From Puniceicoccaceae bacterium 5H (GTDB taxonomy: Bacteria; Verrucomicrobiota; Verrucomicrobiia; Opitutales; Oceanipulchritudinaceae), in the NCBI GenBank assembly GCA_009772895.1, contig WOUP01000003.1:124001-188000 (forward strand): 64,000 nt of DNA, in the 5' to 3' direction. How positions within the stretch are numbered: position 1 is the first letter of the stretch; every line of letters starts with the position of its first letter. Below are positions 17,865 through 26,941 of the stretch, one piece after another. The notes under the pieces are model-generated. The model worked only from the letters and a program-made list of their open reading frames with translations. It ran no database searches and had not been told where the DNA came from. The translations under genes were made by a program, and so were the position numbers.

Positions 17865-20513
17865 ATGGGAAAGACCCGACCACTGATCGACTTGTTTGAC
17901 CAGCGTAGCTCGCTGTTTCGCGTGCTGTTGCTGCCGCTGTTCGTGTTGCTGTGCATCGTCTGCGCGGCCACGATCTACAGCCTCTCGACGGCGATGAACC
18001 TCACGATGAAAGATGAGGTGCGCCGCAAGTCGCAGATGGCTTTCAATCGCATGGCGGATCGCTGGGCCCTGCGGCAATACGAGGGTGATTTCCCCATCTG
18101 GTCGGCCCTCGCGCTGGAGTCCGAGGAATTTGCCTCGTGGGCGATCTACGATGAGCGGCAAGACCAGATCCGGATGGCGGCAGATCCCCTGCTCGAAGGC
18201 AAGTCGCTGGAGACGATGGGGCGCCTGTTCCAGGACTGGCCGATCGGTAAGGAGCAGCTCTCGCGCCTGATCGTGGAGAGCAGCGGCCGCTACCTCGTGA
18301 CCCGGCCTCTGCCGGGAGATCCGCAGCTGCACATGATCGTGCTGTTCGATGGGCGGGAGTTGCGCGAGGGCTTCGACCGGGCTTTGCAGCGCTCGATCCT
18401 GACCTCGCTGGCCACGTTGCTGATGTTCGGGCTGCTGGGCTTCCTGTTGTTGCGCTACCGGGTGTTGGTGCCGCTGCAGCGGGTACACGACGCCATTGTT
18501 GGCTTTCACATGGGCAACCAGAGCGTCGAAGCCGAAGTGCAAGCGCGCGACGAGATTGGCCGGATTTCGCACGGCCTCAACCAACTCTTTCATAACCAGC
18601 TGGCGATCCAGGAGGAGTCCCAGCAACTGGCCCAGGTTGCCCAGGTGACGACCAATGTGGTGATCGTGGTGGATACGATCGGTCGTATCACCTGGGGTAA
18701 CCGCGCGCTCGAGCGCTTGCTGGGCAAGCCGCTGAAGTATTTCCACCTGTCGCTCGTCAATCACGAGTTGCCCACCCTGGAGGGCTCCGCCTGGCCGGAT
18801 ATTCCCGCGCTGGCCCGGCGTCATCTCGGCGTTACGAGTGAAGTGACGCTTGTCGCACCGGCGGGCGACGAGCTGGTCTTCCGCGTGGACAGCCAGCCCG
18901 TGATGGGTGAAGACGGCCGCTTCCGCGGGGCCGTGATCGTGGCGACGGACGTGACGCCCTTGCGCCGGACGCAGGCCCGCCTCGAGCAGAGCGAGATCCG
19001 CTACAACGAGCTGGTCAACGCGATCGAGGAAGTCTTTTTCCAGACCGATCGCGAAGGCCGCTTCGTCTACCTCAACCAAGCCTGGGAGTCCGTCAGTGGC
19101 TACCGCATCGCCGACAGTATGGGGGAGCGCATCGACGACTTTTTCCTCGCCCACGATCGTGAGGAACTGGATCTGCGGCGCCAGCGCGTGCGGGATTTCG
19201 AGGCCGCCCGGGCGATGTTCGAGCTGCGCCTCGTTCGCAGCGACGGCCACGAACGCGTGCTGGAGCTGCAACTGCGGGGGCAGCGCGACCCGGCTGGGCA
19301 TTTCATCGGCCTCGCGGGCAAGATGCGCGACGTGACGCTCGAGCGCGAAGCGACCGACCAGCTCCGTCGCAGTCGTCAACGCCTGGCACGTGTGTTGGAG
19401 GGCAGCAACGACGGTTTTTGGGATTACAATACGGAGACGGGCGAGGTCATCGTCAGCCCTGGATATTATCGCATGCTGGGCTACGAGCCGACCGAGATCG
19501 AGCCGACGCTCGAGGGCTGGAAGGACCTGCTGCACCCGGACGACGCCGACGGGATCATGGAGAAATTACACCGGGCGATCCGGGAGCGGACCGGATACCA
19601 GAGCGAAAACCGGATGCGCCACAAATCCGGCCGCTACATTTGGGTGCTCGACCGCGGTCGGGTGATCGAGGAGCGTGACGGCGAGCCGCTCATCGTGGCG
19701 GGCAGCATCACCAACATCAACGAGCGTGTCGAGGTGGAGCAGCGGACCCGGTTGGCGCTGGAGCGTGAGCAGCAGCTCAACGAGATGAAATCGCGCATCG
19801 TCTCCATGATCTCGCACGAATACCGCACGCCGCTCTCCAGTATTCGCCTGTCGGCCACGCTCTTGCAGCGCTATGCCGGCAAGCTGAGCGACGAAGAGCG
19901 CACGAAGCACCTGGGCTTCATCTTCGAGGCGGTGGACCAGATGACGACCTTGATCGAGGAGGTCCTTTATCTCGGGCGGGCCGAAGCGGGCTATATGGAG
20001 ATCAATCTGCAGCCGCACCGGGTGCGCAAGGTCTCCAACGACCTGGCCGACTGGTTCCTCTATCTGTATCCGCGCCGTCAGCTCAACCTGCGCCTGAGCG
20101 GGGATGTCGACCACCTGGTCATGCTCGACCTCAACCTCTTCAAGCGCGTCGCGACCAACCTGCTGACCAACGCGGTCAAATACTCCGCGGCGGACACCGT
20201 CGTGACGTTCGAGGTCGCGGTGCTGGAAGGGCAGTTGATCCTGTCGGTCACGGATGAAGGCATCGGCATCCCGGTGGAGGATCAGAAGCACCTCTTCGAG
20301 ACGTTCCACCGTGCGAGCAATGTCGGCACGATTCCGGGCACGGGCCTTGGGCTCGTGATCATTCGCCGGGTGGTCGAAAAGCTGGGCGGGCAGATCCACT
20401 TCAGCAGCCAGGAAAACCACGGCACCACCTTTACGATTCAACTTCCGGCTCTCGAGGCGGTCGAAGCGGAAGTCCCCCCGAAAAATTCCCCTGCAAGGGA
20501 GTCCCATGAATAA
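17865..20513 (+). CDS. Multi-PAS membrane sensor histidine kinase
   Basis: An 882-residue sensor kinase. TM1 is at about 18-41 and TM2 at 178-197, enclosing a roughly 135-residue extracytoplasmic sensor; a HAMP segment follows to about 250. Three PAS or PAC-like modules then run to about 635 (landmarks FRGAVIVATDVTPLRR, FVYLNQAWESVSGY, GYYRMLGYEPTEIEP, WVLDRGRVIEERDG). The kinase core has the phospho-acceptor His in SMISHEYRTPLSS, the N-box NLLTNAVKYS, G1 VTDEGIGIP and G2 GTGLGLVI. The signal is unknown. The gene overlaps the next by 8 bases (stop in CCCATGAATAAG), so the regulator behind it is its likely partner. The start at 17865 was preferred over an upstream Cys-rich extension. Confidence 0.92.
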   Translation: MGKTRPLIDLFDQRSSLFRVLLLPLFVLLCIVCAATIYSLSTAMNLTMKDEVRRKSQMAFNRMADRWALRQYEGDFPIWSALALESEEFASWAIYDERQDQIRMAADPLLEGKSLETMGRLFQDWPIGKEQLSRLIVESSGRYLVTRPLPGDPQLHMIVLFDGRELREGFDRALQRSILTSLATLLMFGLLGFLLLRYRVLVPLQRVHDAIVGFHMGNQSVEAEVQARDEIGRISHGLNQLFHNQLAIQEESQQLAQVAQVTTNVVIVVDTIGRITWGNRALERLLGKPLKYFHLSLVNHELPTLEGSAWPDIPALARRHLGVTSEVTLVAPAGDELVFRVDSQPVMGEDGRFRGAVIVATDVTPLRRTQARLEQSEIRYNELVNAIEEVFFQTDREGRFVYLNQAWESVSGYRIADSMGERIDDFFLAHDREELDLRRQRVRDFEAARAMFELRLVRSDGHERVLELQLRGQRDPAGHFIGLAGKMRDVTLEREATDQLRRSRQRLARVLEGSNDGFWDYNTETGEVIVSPGYYRMLGYEPTEIEPTLEGWKDLLHPDDADGIMEKLHRAIRERTGYQSENRMRHKSGRYIWVLDRGRVIEERDGEPLIVAGSITNINERVEVEQRTRLALEREQQLNEMKSRIVSMISHEYRTPLSSIRLSATLLQRYAGKLSDEERTKHLGFIFEAVDQMTTLIEEVLYLGRAEAGYMEINLQPHRVRKVSNDLADWFLYLYPRRQLNLRLSGDVDHLVMLDLNLFKRVATNLLTNAVKYSAADTVVTFEVAVLEGQLILSVTDEGIGIPVEDQKHLFETFHRASNVGTIPGTGLGLVIIRRVVEKLGGQIHFSSQENHGTTFTIQLPALEAVEAEVPPKNSPARESHE

Positions 20514-21639
20514 GATTCTGTTGGTAGAAGACGATCCACGCCTCCGCAATTCGGTCGCGCAAATGCTCGAGTTCGAAGGCTTTATGGTCCAGGCCGAGTC
20601 CAATGGCCGGCTGGGGTGGGAGGCCTTGGACGGCTTCCGCCCGGATGTGGTCGTGAGCGATGTGATGATGCCCGAGATGGACGGCATGGAGTTGCTCGCC
20701 GCGATCCGTGGTAACGCCAAGACGCAAAACATCCCCGTCATCCTCCTGACGGCCAAGGCCTCTCGCGACGACACTCGCGCCGGCATGTCGAAAGGCGCGG
20801 ACGACTACATCACCAAACCCTTCGAAATCGAGGAGCTCGTGGCTTCGGTCGAAGCGCAGATCGAAAAGCGCTCGACGCGGCTCTCGGGTCTGGAAAACCT
20901 GGAATATACGGTCAAGAGCGCTCTGCCGAACGAGCTGTTCACGCCGCTGCATACCATCATGGGGCTCGCCGAAGGGCTGGAAGAGGAGCTGCAGGCAGGG
21001 CGCAACCCGAGTCGCGAAGATCTTTGGGAGATCGTTTACAATGTGAAGGACTCCGGCAAGCGCCTCATGCGTCACAGCCAGAACCTGGTGCTCTGTCGCG
21101 AGCTGATGGAGCAGCTGGCGCAGAAGCAACAGCCGGGCGGCTCCTGTATCCCTGCCCAGGAAGACTTTCAGGCCGAGGTCGATGCCGCTTTGCGCGCGTT
21201 GGTGGAAGATCGCCAGCGGGAGGAAGATTTTCAGGCACACTTCCAGCGCGGCGTCGTCGGGCTGCCCGCCCAGCACTTCATCAAGGTCCTGACCGAACTG
21301 GTGGACAATGCGCTGAAGTTTTCCCGTCCAGGGCATCAAATCCGCGTGGAGGGCAAGGTGAGCGGAGCCCAACATTACCTGCTGACGGTCCACAACGACG
21401 GCAGCGAGATGGCCGCGCACGATATTTCGAGCATCGGCATGTTCCGCCAGTTCAATCGGCGCGAGAGCAAGCAACAGGGGCTTGGACTCGGCCTCGCCTT
21501 GGTCAAGATGATCGCGGAGTTGCACGATTGCGACTTCGCGCTCGAGTCGGAAGAGGGGCTGACGGTGCGCGTGCGCATCCCGCTGAAGGTCGCTGCTCCG
21601 CCGATCATCATCGACATTCCGGAGCTGCCGCGCCCGTAA
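20506..21639 (+). CDS. Response regulator fused to a degenerate histidine-kinase module
   Basis: A 377-residue fusion. Residues 1-120 are a complete receiver domain: acidic pair ED at 8-9, phospho-acceptor Asp52 (VVSDVMMPEMDG), Thr82 and Lys104 (YITKPF). Residues about 130-200 resemble a HisKA dimerisation helix pair, but the phosphorylation box reads LPNELFTPLHTI, with Asn142 where His is required. Residues 255-370 are HATPase_c-like with an N-box (ELVDNALKFS) and a G2-like GLGLGLAL, while the G1 loop is damaged (VHNDGSEM in place of DxGxG). It therefore should not autophosphorylate on the usual His. I infer a scaffold or allosteric partner for the upstream kinase. No DNA-binding output domain is present. 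Confidence 0.88.
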   Translation: MNKILLVEDDPRLRNSVAQMLEFEGFMVQAESNGRLGWEALDGFRPDVVVSDVMMPEMDGMELLAAIRGNAKTQNIPVILLTAKASRDDTRAGMSKGADDYITKPFEIEELVASVEAQIEKRSTRLSGLENLEYTVKSALPNELFTPLHTIMGLAEGLEEELQAGRNPSREDLWEIVYNVKDSGKRLMRHSQNLVLCRELMEQLAQKQQPGGSCIPAQEDFQAEVDAALRALVEDRQREEDFQAHFQRGVVGLPAQHFIKVLTELVDNALKFSRPGHQIRVEGKVSGAQHYLLTVHNDGSEMAAHDISSIGMFRQFNRRESKQQGLGLGLALVKMIAELHDCDFALESEEGLTVRVRIPLKVAAPPIIIDIPELPRP

Positions 21640-21695
21640 ACATCTTTGCCGCCTGCGCACTTGCACCGCCCGGCAAAGCCGCCACGCTGGGGGGC

Positions 21696-23864
21696 ATGAC
21701 TGCGCGCGCCGAAGACGAAAAGATCCAGCACCTCGTGGGCCTGTGGGTGGACGCCGCTGGCACCGTCCACTACGCCCAACGTTCGCCTGAAGGCGCCACG
21801 AACGCTTCGCAGGAGCCCTTCTCGCCCTTTCTCTGGAGCGTTCAGCCGCCGGTGGGGGGCGAGTGTGAGCTGGAAGAGCTCAGCGGTCCCGGCCCGGTCA
21901 AATACCTCGTGACGGCCAAGACGCCGGAAGCCTTCAAGGAGCTTAGCCAGAACCGGGAGCGCCTGGACGAGCTGATCCGTCCCTTCGAGCACCAGTGGCT
22001 GCTGTCTCGCCAGGAGCGTCTCTTCACCGGCCTGCGCTTTGGCGATTTGCGCCGTTGCCAGCTCTCGATCAAGACCGCCTGCGAGGAGCCGGACGGCACC
22101 AGCGATCCCAAGCGCAAGGGAGATCGCGTGCTGGCCATCGGCCTGTGGTTGACCGGCGACGCCGAGCCGACGCTGCTCGTGATCGAGGAGGAGAGCGACG
22201 CCGCCGAACGGGCGCTGCTCAAGTCGTTCAACGAAATACTGCAAGCGCGCGACCCGGACATCATCGAGGGGCACAACGTCTTCAATTTCGAACTGGATTA
22301 CCTCAACCAGCGTTCGCGGCGCTTTCGCCTGCCGCGTGCGTGGGGCCGCTTCGGCGGCGAGCCACGCTTCCGCAAGAGCCGCCAACGGGTGGCCGAGCGC
22401 TGGCTGGATTTCCAGCGCTGCGACATCCCCGGGCGCACGGTCTTCGATACCTACCTCGCGGTCCAGCTCTACGACATCACGAGCCGCGAGATGCCCGGCT
22501 ACGACCTCGCGGACGCGGCCCAGCACTTCGGCCTGGCGACGGAGGATGAGGCGCGGCCGGTCTATGCCGGTGCGGCAGCTTCCGAGGCGTATGCGCAGGA
22601 TCGGGAAACGTTCCTCCAGTCGTTGCGCGAAGATCTGCGCGAAATCCGGGGACTGGCGGACCGCTTGTTGCCGACTTACGTGGCGCAGGCCCAGAACTTC
22701 CCCCTGTTGCTGCAAGAGGCTTGCCTGCGCGGCACGGGGCAGAAGGTGGAGATGCTGCTGCTGGAGAAATACTACGCGCAGCGCGCCTCCTTGCCGGAAT
22801 ACAATGAGATAGCGGCCTATGAGGGCGGCTATACCAAGAGCTTTGGCGAGGGCGTCTACCAGCGCGTACTGCACTTCGACGTAGCCTCGCTCTATCCCAG
22901 CCTCTTACTGGCGGCCCAGCGCAACCCGCAGACGGACCACCTCGGGGTCTTTATTCCGTTACTGGACGAACTGCGCACCTATCGCCTGCGTTACAAGCAG
23001 CTCGCCCGGGAGGCGGAAGACGCCGAGATGCGGGCGGAATATGCTGCCCGGCAGGCGTCCTTCAAGATCCTGATCAACAGCTTCTACGGCTACCTGGGGT
23101 TTGCGGGGGCGCGCTTTGCCGATGGCGAGTTGGCGGCGGAAGTCACCCGGCAGGGCCGCGAGCTGCTCCAGCAGTTGATCGAGGCCTTCAACGCCGCCGG
23201 CGCGGAAGTGCTGGAGGCCGATACCGACGGGATCTATGTGGCCTCGACGCCCGAGCAGTGGACGGATCCGTCGCGGCTGCTCGGCGAGGTCGAGCGCGTG
23301 CTGCCCGCGGGCATCCACCTCGAATACGACGGCAGCTACCCGGGCATGTTTTGCTACAAGGCCAAGAACTACGCCCTCTATGACGGTGAGACGATTACGA
23401 TCCGGGGCTCTGCGTTGCGTTCGCGTGGCATCGAGCCCTTTCTCAAGGGGCTTACCGATCACCTCATCGGCTGGTTGTTGGGGCTGGAAGAGGAACACCC
23501 CGAAACGCGGGTGGAGCGCCTGGCGCTGCAGATCCAGGAAAGCGAACTGGCGGTGGAGCAGGTGGCCAAGGGTGAGCACCTCAGCATGAGTCCCTTTGCC
23601 TACCGCAAAAAAATCGACGCCGGCGGCAAGCCGCGTCGAGCTGCACTGGAGGTGGCCTTGCACATGGATCCGATGCCGCGGATGGGCGAGAAGGTTTACT
23701 ACTACATCAAGCCGAAAGAAAAGGGCCAGACCTCGGATTGGCAGCGGGCCGAGGCGGTGGTGCATTTCGATCCTTTTACTGCGCCATACGATCCCAAGTA
23801 TTACCTTAAGAAGCTGACAGACTGGAAGAAGCGTTACCAGGCTTATTGGAAAAAGCACGACTGA
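21696..23864 (+). CDS. Family-B DNA polymerase with degraded exonuclease site
   Basis: A 722-residue PolB-family enzyme. Polymerase motifs are intact: motif A FDVASLYPS (Asp395), motif B KILINSFYG (Lys457-Gly465), motif C EADTDGIYV (Asp509, Asp511), and the later KAKNY. The RNase H-like proofreading domain is recognisable by its surroundings (DLRRCQLSIKT, DPDIIEGHNVFNFEL, FDTYLAVQLYDI), but the Exo I DxE is Ser124/Lys126, the Exo II Asp is Glu199, and in Exo III only Asp313 remains with Ser309 at the Tyr position. It should polymerise without efficient proofreading. The length is near bacterial Pol II size but somewhat short. It lies 56 bases after a response regulator and 54 before another, with all four genes on the same strand. 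A role in translesion synthesis is inference. Confidence 0.88.
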   Translation: MTARAEDEKIQHLVGLWVDAAGTVHYAQRSPEGATNASQEPFSPFLWSVQPPVGGECELEELSGPGPVKYLVTAKTPEAFKELSQNRERLDELIRPFEHQWLLSRQERLFTGLRFGDLRRCQLSIKTACEEPDGTSDPKRKGDRVLAIGLWLTGDAEPTLLVIEEESDAAERALLKSFNEILQARDPDIIEGHNVFNFELDYLNQRSRRFRLPRAWGRFGGEPRFRKSRQRVAERWLDFQRCDIPGRTVFDTYLAVQLYDITSREMPGYDLADAAQHFGLATEDEARPVYAGAAASEAYAQDRETFLQSLREDLREIRGLADRLLPTYVAQAQNFPLLLQEACLRGTGQKVEMLLLEKYYAQRASLPEYNEIAAYEGGYTKSFGEGVYQRVLHFDVASLYPSLLLAAQRNPQTDHLGVFIPLLDELRTYRLRYKQLAREAEDAEMRAEYAARQASFKILINSFYGYLGFAGARFADGELAAEVTRQGRELLQQLIEAFNAAGAEVLEADTDGIYVASTPEQWTDPSRLLGEVERVLPAGIHLEYDGSYPGMFCYKAKNYALYDGETITIRGSALRSRGIEPFLKGLTDHLIGWLLGLEEEHPETRVERLALQIQESELAVEQVAKGEHLSMSPFAYRKKIDAGGKPRRAALEVALHMDPMPRMGEKVYYYIKPKEKGQTSDWQRAEAVVHFDPFTAPYDPKYYLKKLTDWKKRYQAYWKKHD

Positions 23865-23918
23865 TCGCACGCGAGAGGTTGCCAAGCTGCCCCGTTTGGC
23901 GCTACATTCCAGAGTCTT

Positions 23919-25367
23919 ATGGGGAATGATGGTGGCAGCTCGACGACCTTTCAGGCCCACGAGATCCGCACGTATCTCGGGCTGCTGAAGGCTACGGTAG
24001 AGAACCTGATCCCGATGCTTCCCTTTGGGGTCGATCGGCAGGAAGTGTACTCTTTTGCCGTCGTGGGGCTGGTGCGCGCGCTCGAGCAGATGCCCGAAGG
24101 GCTACAGCCCGCCGAGCGTGCGCGCGACGTGGAGGAAGGCATCGCCACCGCGGTGCTGGAAAACTTCCATGGGGACGACATGGTGGCCCCGTCAGGCGCA
24201 GATGCAGCACCACCGGAAGCGGAAGTGAGCCCCGACTTCCACGCCCTCGACTTACGCGGCAGCCGGATCTTGCTGGTCGATGACAGCGCGGTAACCCGGC
24301 GTACGATGCAGCGTGTGCTGGAAAAGGCCGGTTTTCGCATCACCGAAGCCACTTCGGGCGAAGAAGCACTCAACCTCTCCCGCCAGCACAAGCAGGACCT
24401 CGTGTTGCTCGACGTACAGATGGAGGGGCTCGACGGCTACGAAACCTGTCGCCAGCTTAAGGCGATCCCCACCATGCGCGAGGTGCCGGTCATCTTTCTG
24501 ACCAACCTGAGCGATGCCCAGGATGTGATGCGCGGCTTTGAAGCGGGCGCATCGGATTACATTTCCAAGCCCTTCCATCCGGGCGAGAGCCTGTCGCGCA
24601 TCCGCCTGCACTTGCAGAACAAGGCTCTGCTGGCCTATCGCCAGCGCAGCATCGACGAGCTGAAGAAGGTCAATCAGACCAAGGACAAGTTTTTGCGCAT
24701 GGTGTCGCACGACCTGCGCAACCCCGTTTCAGCCATCGGCGGGCTCGCGCAAATGATGTCCGACGGCATGACGGGGGAACTGAACGAAGAGCAGCGCGAA
24801 ATGACCGACAGCATCGTCTCCGCCGCGGATGGTATGACGGCGCTGCTCAACGACCTGTTGGACTACGCGGCGATCGAAGGTGGCGAAGCACAGTTCAAGC
24901 CCGGCTACCATTCGCTGCTCAAGGAGATCCAGCGGGTGGTGACGCTCCAGCGCGTCGTGGCCGAGCGCAAGAAGATCGGAATCGAGCTGGCGCAGGCCGA
25001 TGATGTGCCGGAGCCGCTGTATTTCGACCGTCAGGGGGTGCAGCGGGTGCTCGAAAACCTCATCAGCAACGCGATCAAGTTTTCTCCTTACGAAAGCCGG
25101 GTCTCGGTGGTGCTGCGCCGGCGGGACGACTTTGCGCTGATCGACGTCGAAGACGAGGGGCCGGGCATCCCCACGGGTGAGGAGGACAAGCTTTTCAAGG
25201 AATTTTCGCGCACGTCCAACCGACCGACCGGCGGCGAAAAGAGCACGGGTCTCGGCCTCTCCATCTGCCGCAAGATCGTGGAGATGCATCACGGGCAGAT
25301 CGAGGCGGAGAACCTGCCGGGCAAGGGCGCGCGTTTTCGCATTCAGCTGCCCCTCACTGCGGGCTGA
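23919..25367 (+). CDS. Response regulator-histidine kinase fusion
   Basis: A 482-residue soluble protein. Residues 1-105 form a helical N-terminal region (TYLGLLKATVENLIPMLPFGVDRQEVYSF) without a known domain. A receiver follows at about 110-235: ILLVDDSAVTRRT, phospho-acceptor Asp in LVLLDVQMEGLDGY, FLTN and YISKPFHPGES. The kinase core starts near 250 with RMVSHDLRNPVSAIGG (intact His), N-box NLISNAIKFS, G1 VEDEGPGIP and G2 STGLGLSI. It can in principle autophosphorylate and receive phosphate at its own receiver, or act in a relay with the kinase and pseudokinase upstream. It closes the run of signalling genes around the polymerase. Confidence 0.9.
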   Translation: MGNDGGSSTTFQAHEIRTYLGLLKATVENLIPMLPFGVDRQEVYSFAVVGLVRALEQMPEGLQPAERARDVEEGIATAVLENFHGDDMVAPSGADAAPPEAEVSPDFHALDLRGSRILLVDDSAVTRRTMQRVLEKAGFRITEATSGEEALNLSRQHKQDLVLLDVQMEGLDGYETCRQLKAIPTMREVPVIFLTNLSDAQDVMRGFEAGASDYISKPFHPGESLSRIRLHLQNKALLAYRQRSIDELKKVNQTKDKFLRMVSHDLRNPVSAIGGLAQMMSDGMTGELNEEQREMTDSIVSAADGMTALLNDLLDYAAIEGGEAQFKPGYHSLLKEIQRVVTLQRVVAERKKIGIELAQADDVPEPLYFDRQGVQRVLENLISNAIKFSPYESRVSVVLRRRDDFALIDVEDEGPGIPTGEEDKLFKEFSRTSNRPTGGEKSTGLGLSICRKIVEMHHGQIEAENLPGKGARFRIQLPLTAG

Positions 25368-25405
25368 GCTTGCCCCCGCGGCGTTTCCTCTCGATGCTTG
25401 TCGGA

Positions 25406-26179
25406 ATGCCCAACCAGTACATCCGCGAATATTTCAGCAACAAGGACGTGGTCGACCACTACGCCCGGGCGACTGCCAATATTGGCCTTTGGGTGTCGGA
25501 AGAAAAGGTCTTCACCCATGTGTTCGACAAAAACGACCGCATCCTGGAGATCGGCTGCGGCACCGGTCGCATCTCGATCGGCCTCTACGAGTTGGGCTAC
25601 GATTACATGATCGGGACGGACCTCTCGCGCGACATGATCAAGCGGGCACAGCGCATCAACACGGTGCTGGGTTACAACATCCCGTTTCAGGTCATGGACG
25701 CGCGCAAGCTGAAGTTCGATCACGGCTTCTTCGACGGCGCGATCTTCGGTTTCAACGGACTGATGCAGATCCCCGGCCGCGAAAAGCGTCGCGAGGCGCT
25801 AGCCGAAATCCGACGCGTCCTGCGCCCGGGCGGCCTCTTCGTCTTTACGACCCACGACCGCTACAACAGCCAGTTCAAGCGCTTCTGGAAGGACGAGGAA
25901 GACCGCTGGGAAAAGCACCAGCAAAACCGTGAGCTGCTGGAGTTTGGCGACCGCATCGAGCACGACGGCATGGGCATGCTCTACGTGCACGTGCCGACGA
26001 CCGAAGAAGTGCGGGAAGACCTGAAGGCAACCGGTTGGAAGATCGACAGCGACGCGCCGCGCTCGTCCATTGCGATGGAGCCGGCCCAGGTGCGTGAGTT
26101 TTCCGACGAGTGCCGTTTCTGGATCGCGCGCAATCCAGACGACGCAGGCGAGTCGGAAGAATACGTCACCGAGGGTTGA
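25406..26179 (+). CDS. Class I SAM-dependent methyltransferase
   Basis: A 257-residue methyltransferase. The SAM-binding motif I is ILEIGCGTGRISIGL near residue 50, followed by GTDLSRDMIKRAQ (acidic ribose contact), VMDARKLKF, the motif IV region FDGAIFGFNGLMQIPG and LRPGGLFVFTTHDR. The substrate is not evident; no lipid- or protein-specific motif stands out. The frame opens at a TTG (25370) with ATGs at 25394 and 25406; I chose the last because the family-like sequence begins there (MPNQYIREYFSNKDVVDHYA). It lies 38 bases after the kinase stop and could be the last gene of that operon. Confidence 0.85.
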   Translation: MPNQYIREYFSNKDVVDHYARATANIGLWVSEEKVFTHVFDKNDRILEIGCGTGRISIGLYELGYDYMIGTDLSRDMIKRAQRINTVLGYNIPFQVMDARKLKFDHGFFDGAIFGFNGLMQIPGREKRREALAEIRRVLRPGGLFVFTTHDRYNSQFKRFWKDEEDRWEKHQQNRELLEFGDRIEHDGMGMLYVHVPTTEEVREDLKATGWKIDSDAPRSSIAMEPAQVREFSDECRFWIARNPDDAGESEEYVTEG

Positions 26180-26189
26180 GGCGAGGCAC

Positions 26190-26219
26190 AAAAAAGCCCG
26201 CGAGCTTCACGCCGCGGGC
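26190..26219 (-). terminator. Rho-independent terminator of the coiled-coil gene
   Basis: Reverse-strand stem GCCCGCG (26213-26219) with CGCGGGC (26196-26202), followed by six U (26190-26195). It lies 33 bases beyond the stop of the gene at 26252 and close to the stop of the convergent methyltransferase. Confidence 0.85.
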
Positions 26220-26251
26220 GACATGGCTGAGCGGGGTGCGCCGGTCGGGCC

Positions 26252-26941
26252 TTATTCGCCGCGCATGCGCTGCTTGAGGTAGAGCGCTTCGCGCCGGCGG
26301 TAGTTGGGCGAGCGGATCTCGGGGTTGGCGAGGCGGATTTCGCCCCCCATCTTCATGATCTCTTCTTCGGTAGAAATCTGCTTTTGCTCGAGCACCTGCT
26401 GGCGTTGGCGCAGCTGTTCGTTTTCCTGCTGCAGCGCGGCCATCTCCTGGGTCTGGCGATCCAGATTGGCTTGCAGTTCCTGGGCTTGCGGCTGGCTCTC
26501 GGCCTCTTCGCGCGCCTTTTGCAGTTCTTCCATGCGGCGCTGGGTCTCTGCCTGGGCTTCGGCCAGTTCCTGCATGCGCTGCTGGAGCTTGGCCTGGGCT
26601 TCTTCGGCTTCGCGGCGTTCCTGCGCTTCGCGCTGCAGGCGCTCGTTCAGCTGGTCGATCCGGGCCTGGCGCTCCTGTTCGGCCTTTTCGGCCGCGGCTT
26701 CGGCCATGCGGCGGGCTTCGGCTTCTTTCTGGGCCTGGGCCTCGGCGGCGGCGCGCGCCTGGCGTTGGCTCTCCGCCTCCTGGCTCAGCTGCTGCTTTTC
26801 AGCTTGTAACTCGCTCACCTGAGAAGACAGCTGCTCCTGCTGGGCCAGCGTCTCCTCATCGGGGCCTTTGGTGAAATAGAGGATGAAGCCGCCGGCCGCA
26901 AGAGCGGCTAAGGCGACGATGGCGATGGCACTCGTCTTCAT
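26252..26941 (-). CDS. Membrane-anchored coiled-coil protein
   Basis: A 229-residue protein with one N-terminal membrane helix (SAIAIVALAALAAGGFILYF, about residues 4-23) and then an almost uninterrupted coiled coil to about 200, rich in Glu, Gln, Ala and Arg heptads (repeats such as AEAQAQKEAEARRMAEAAAEK). The last 30 residues leave the coil (RLANPEIRSPNYRRREALYL). No enzyme motif is present. The build is that of an envelope spacer or scaffold, with the coil either in the periplasm or cytoplasm. The composition is biased and similarity searches would be unreliable. It has its own terminator and is convergent with the methyltransferase. Function not assigned. Confidence 0.75.
   Translation of the reverse strand: MKTSAIAIVALAALAAGGFILYFTKGPDEETLAQQEQLSSQVSELQAEKQQLSQEAESQRQARAAAEAQAQKEAEARRMAEAAAEKAEQERQARIDQLNERLQREAQERREAEEAQAKLQQRMQELAEAQAETQRRMEELQKAREEAESQPQAQELQANLDRQTQEMAALQQENEQLRQRQQVLEQKQISTEEEIMKMGGEIRLANPEIRSPNYRRREALYLKQRMRGE

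Noticed and set aside
15932-17899. Long + strand open frame (about 655 codons) opposite uvrB
   Set aside because: Shadow of uvrB; no recognisable domains and no ribosome site.
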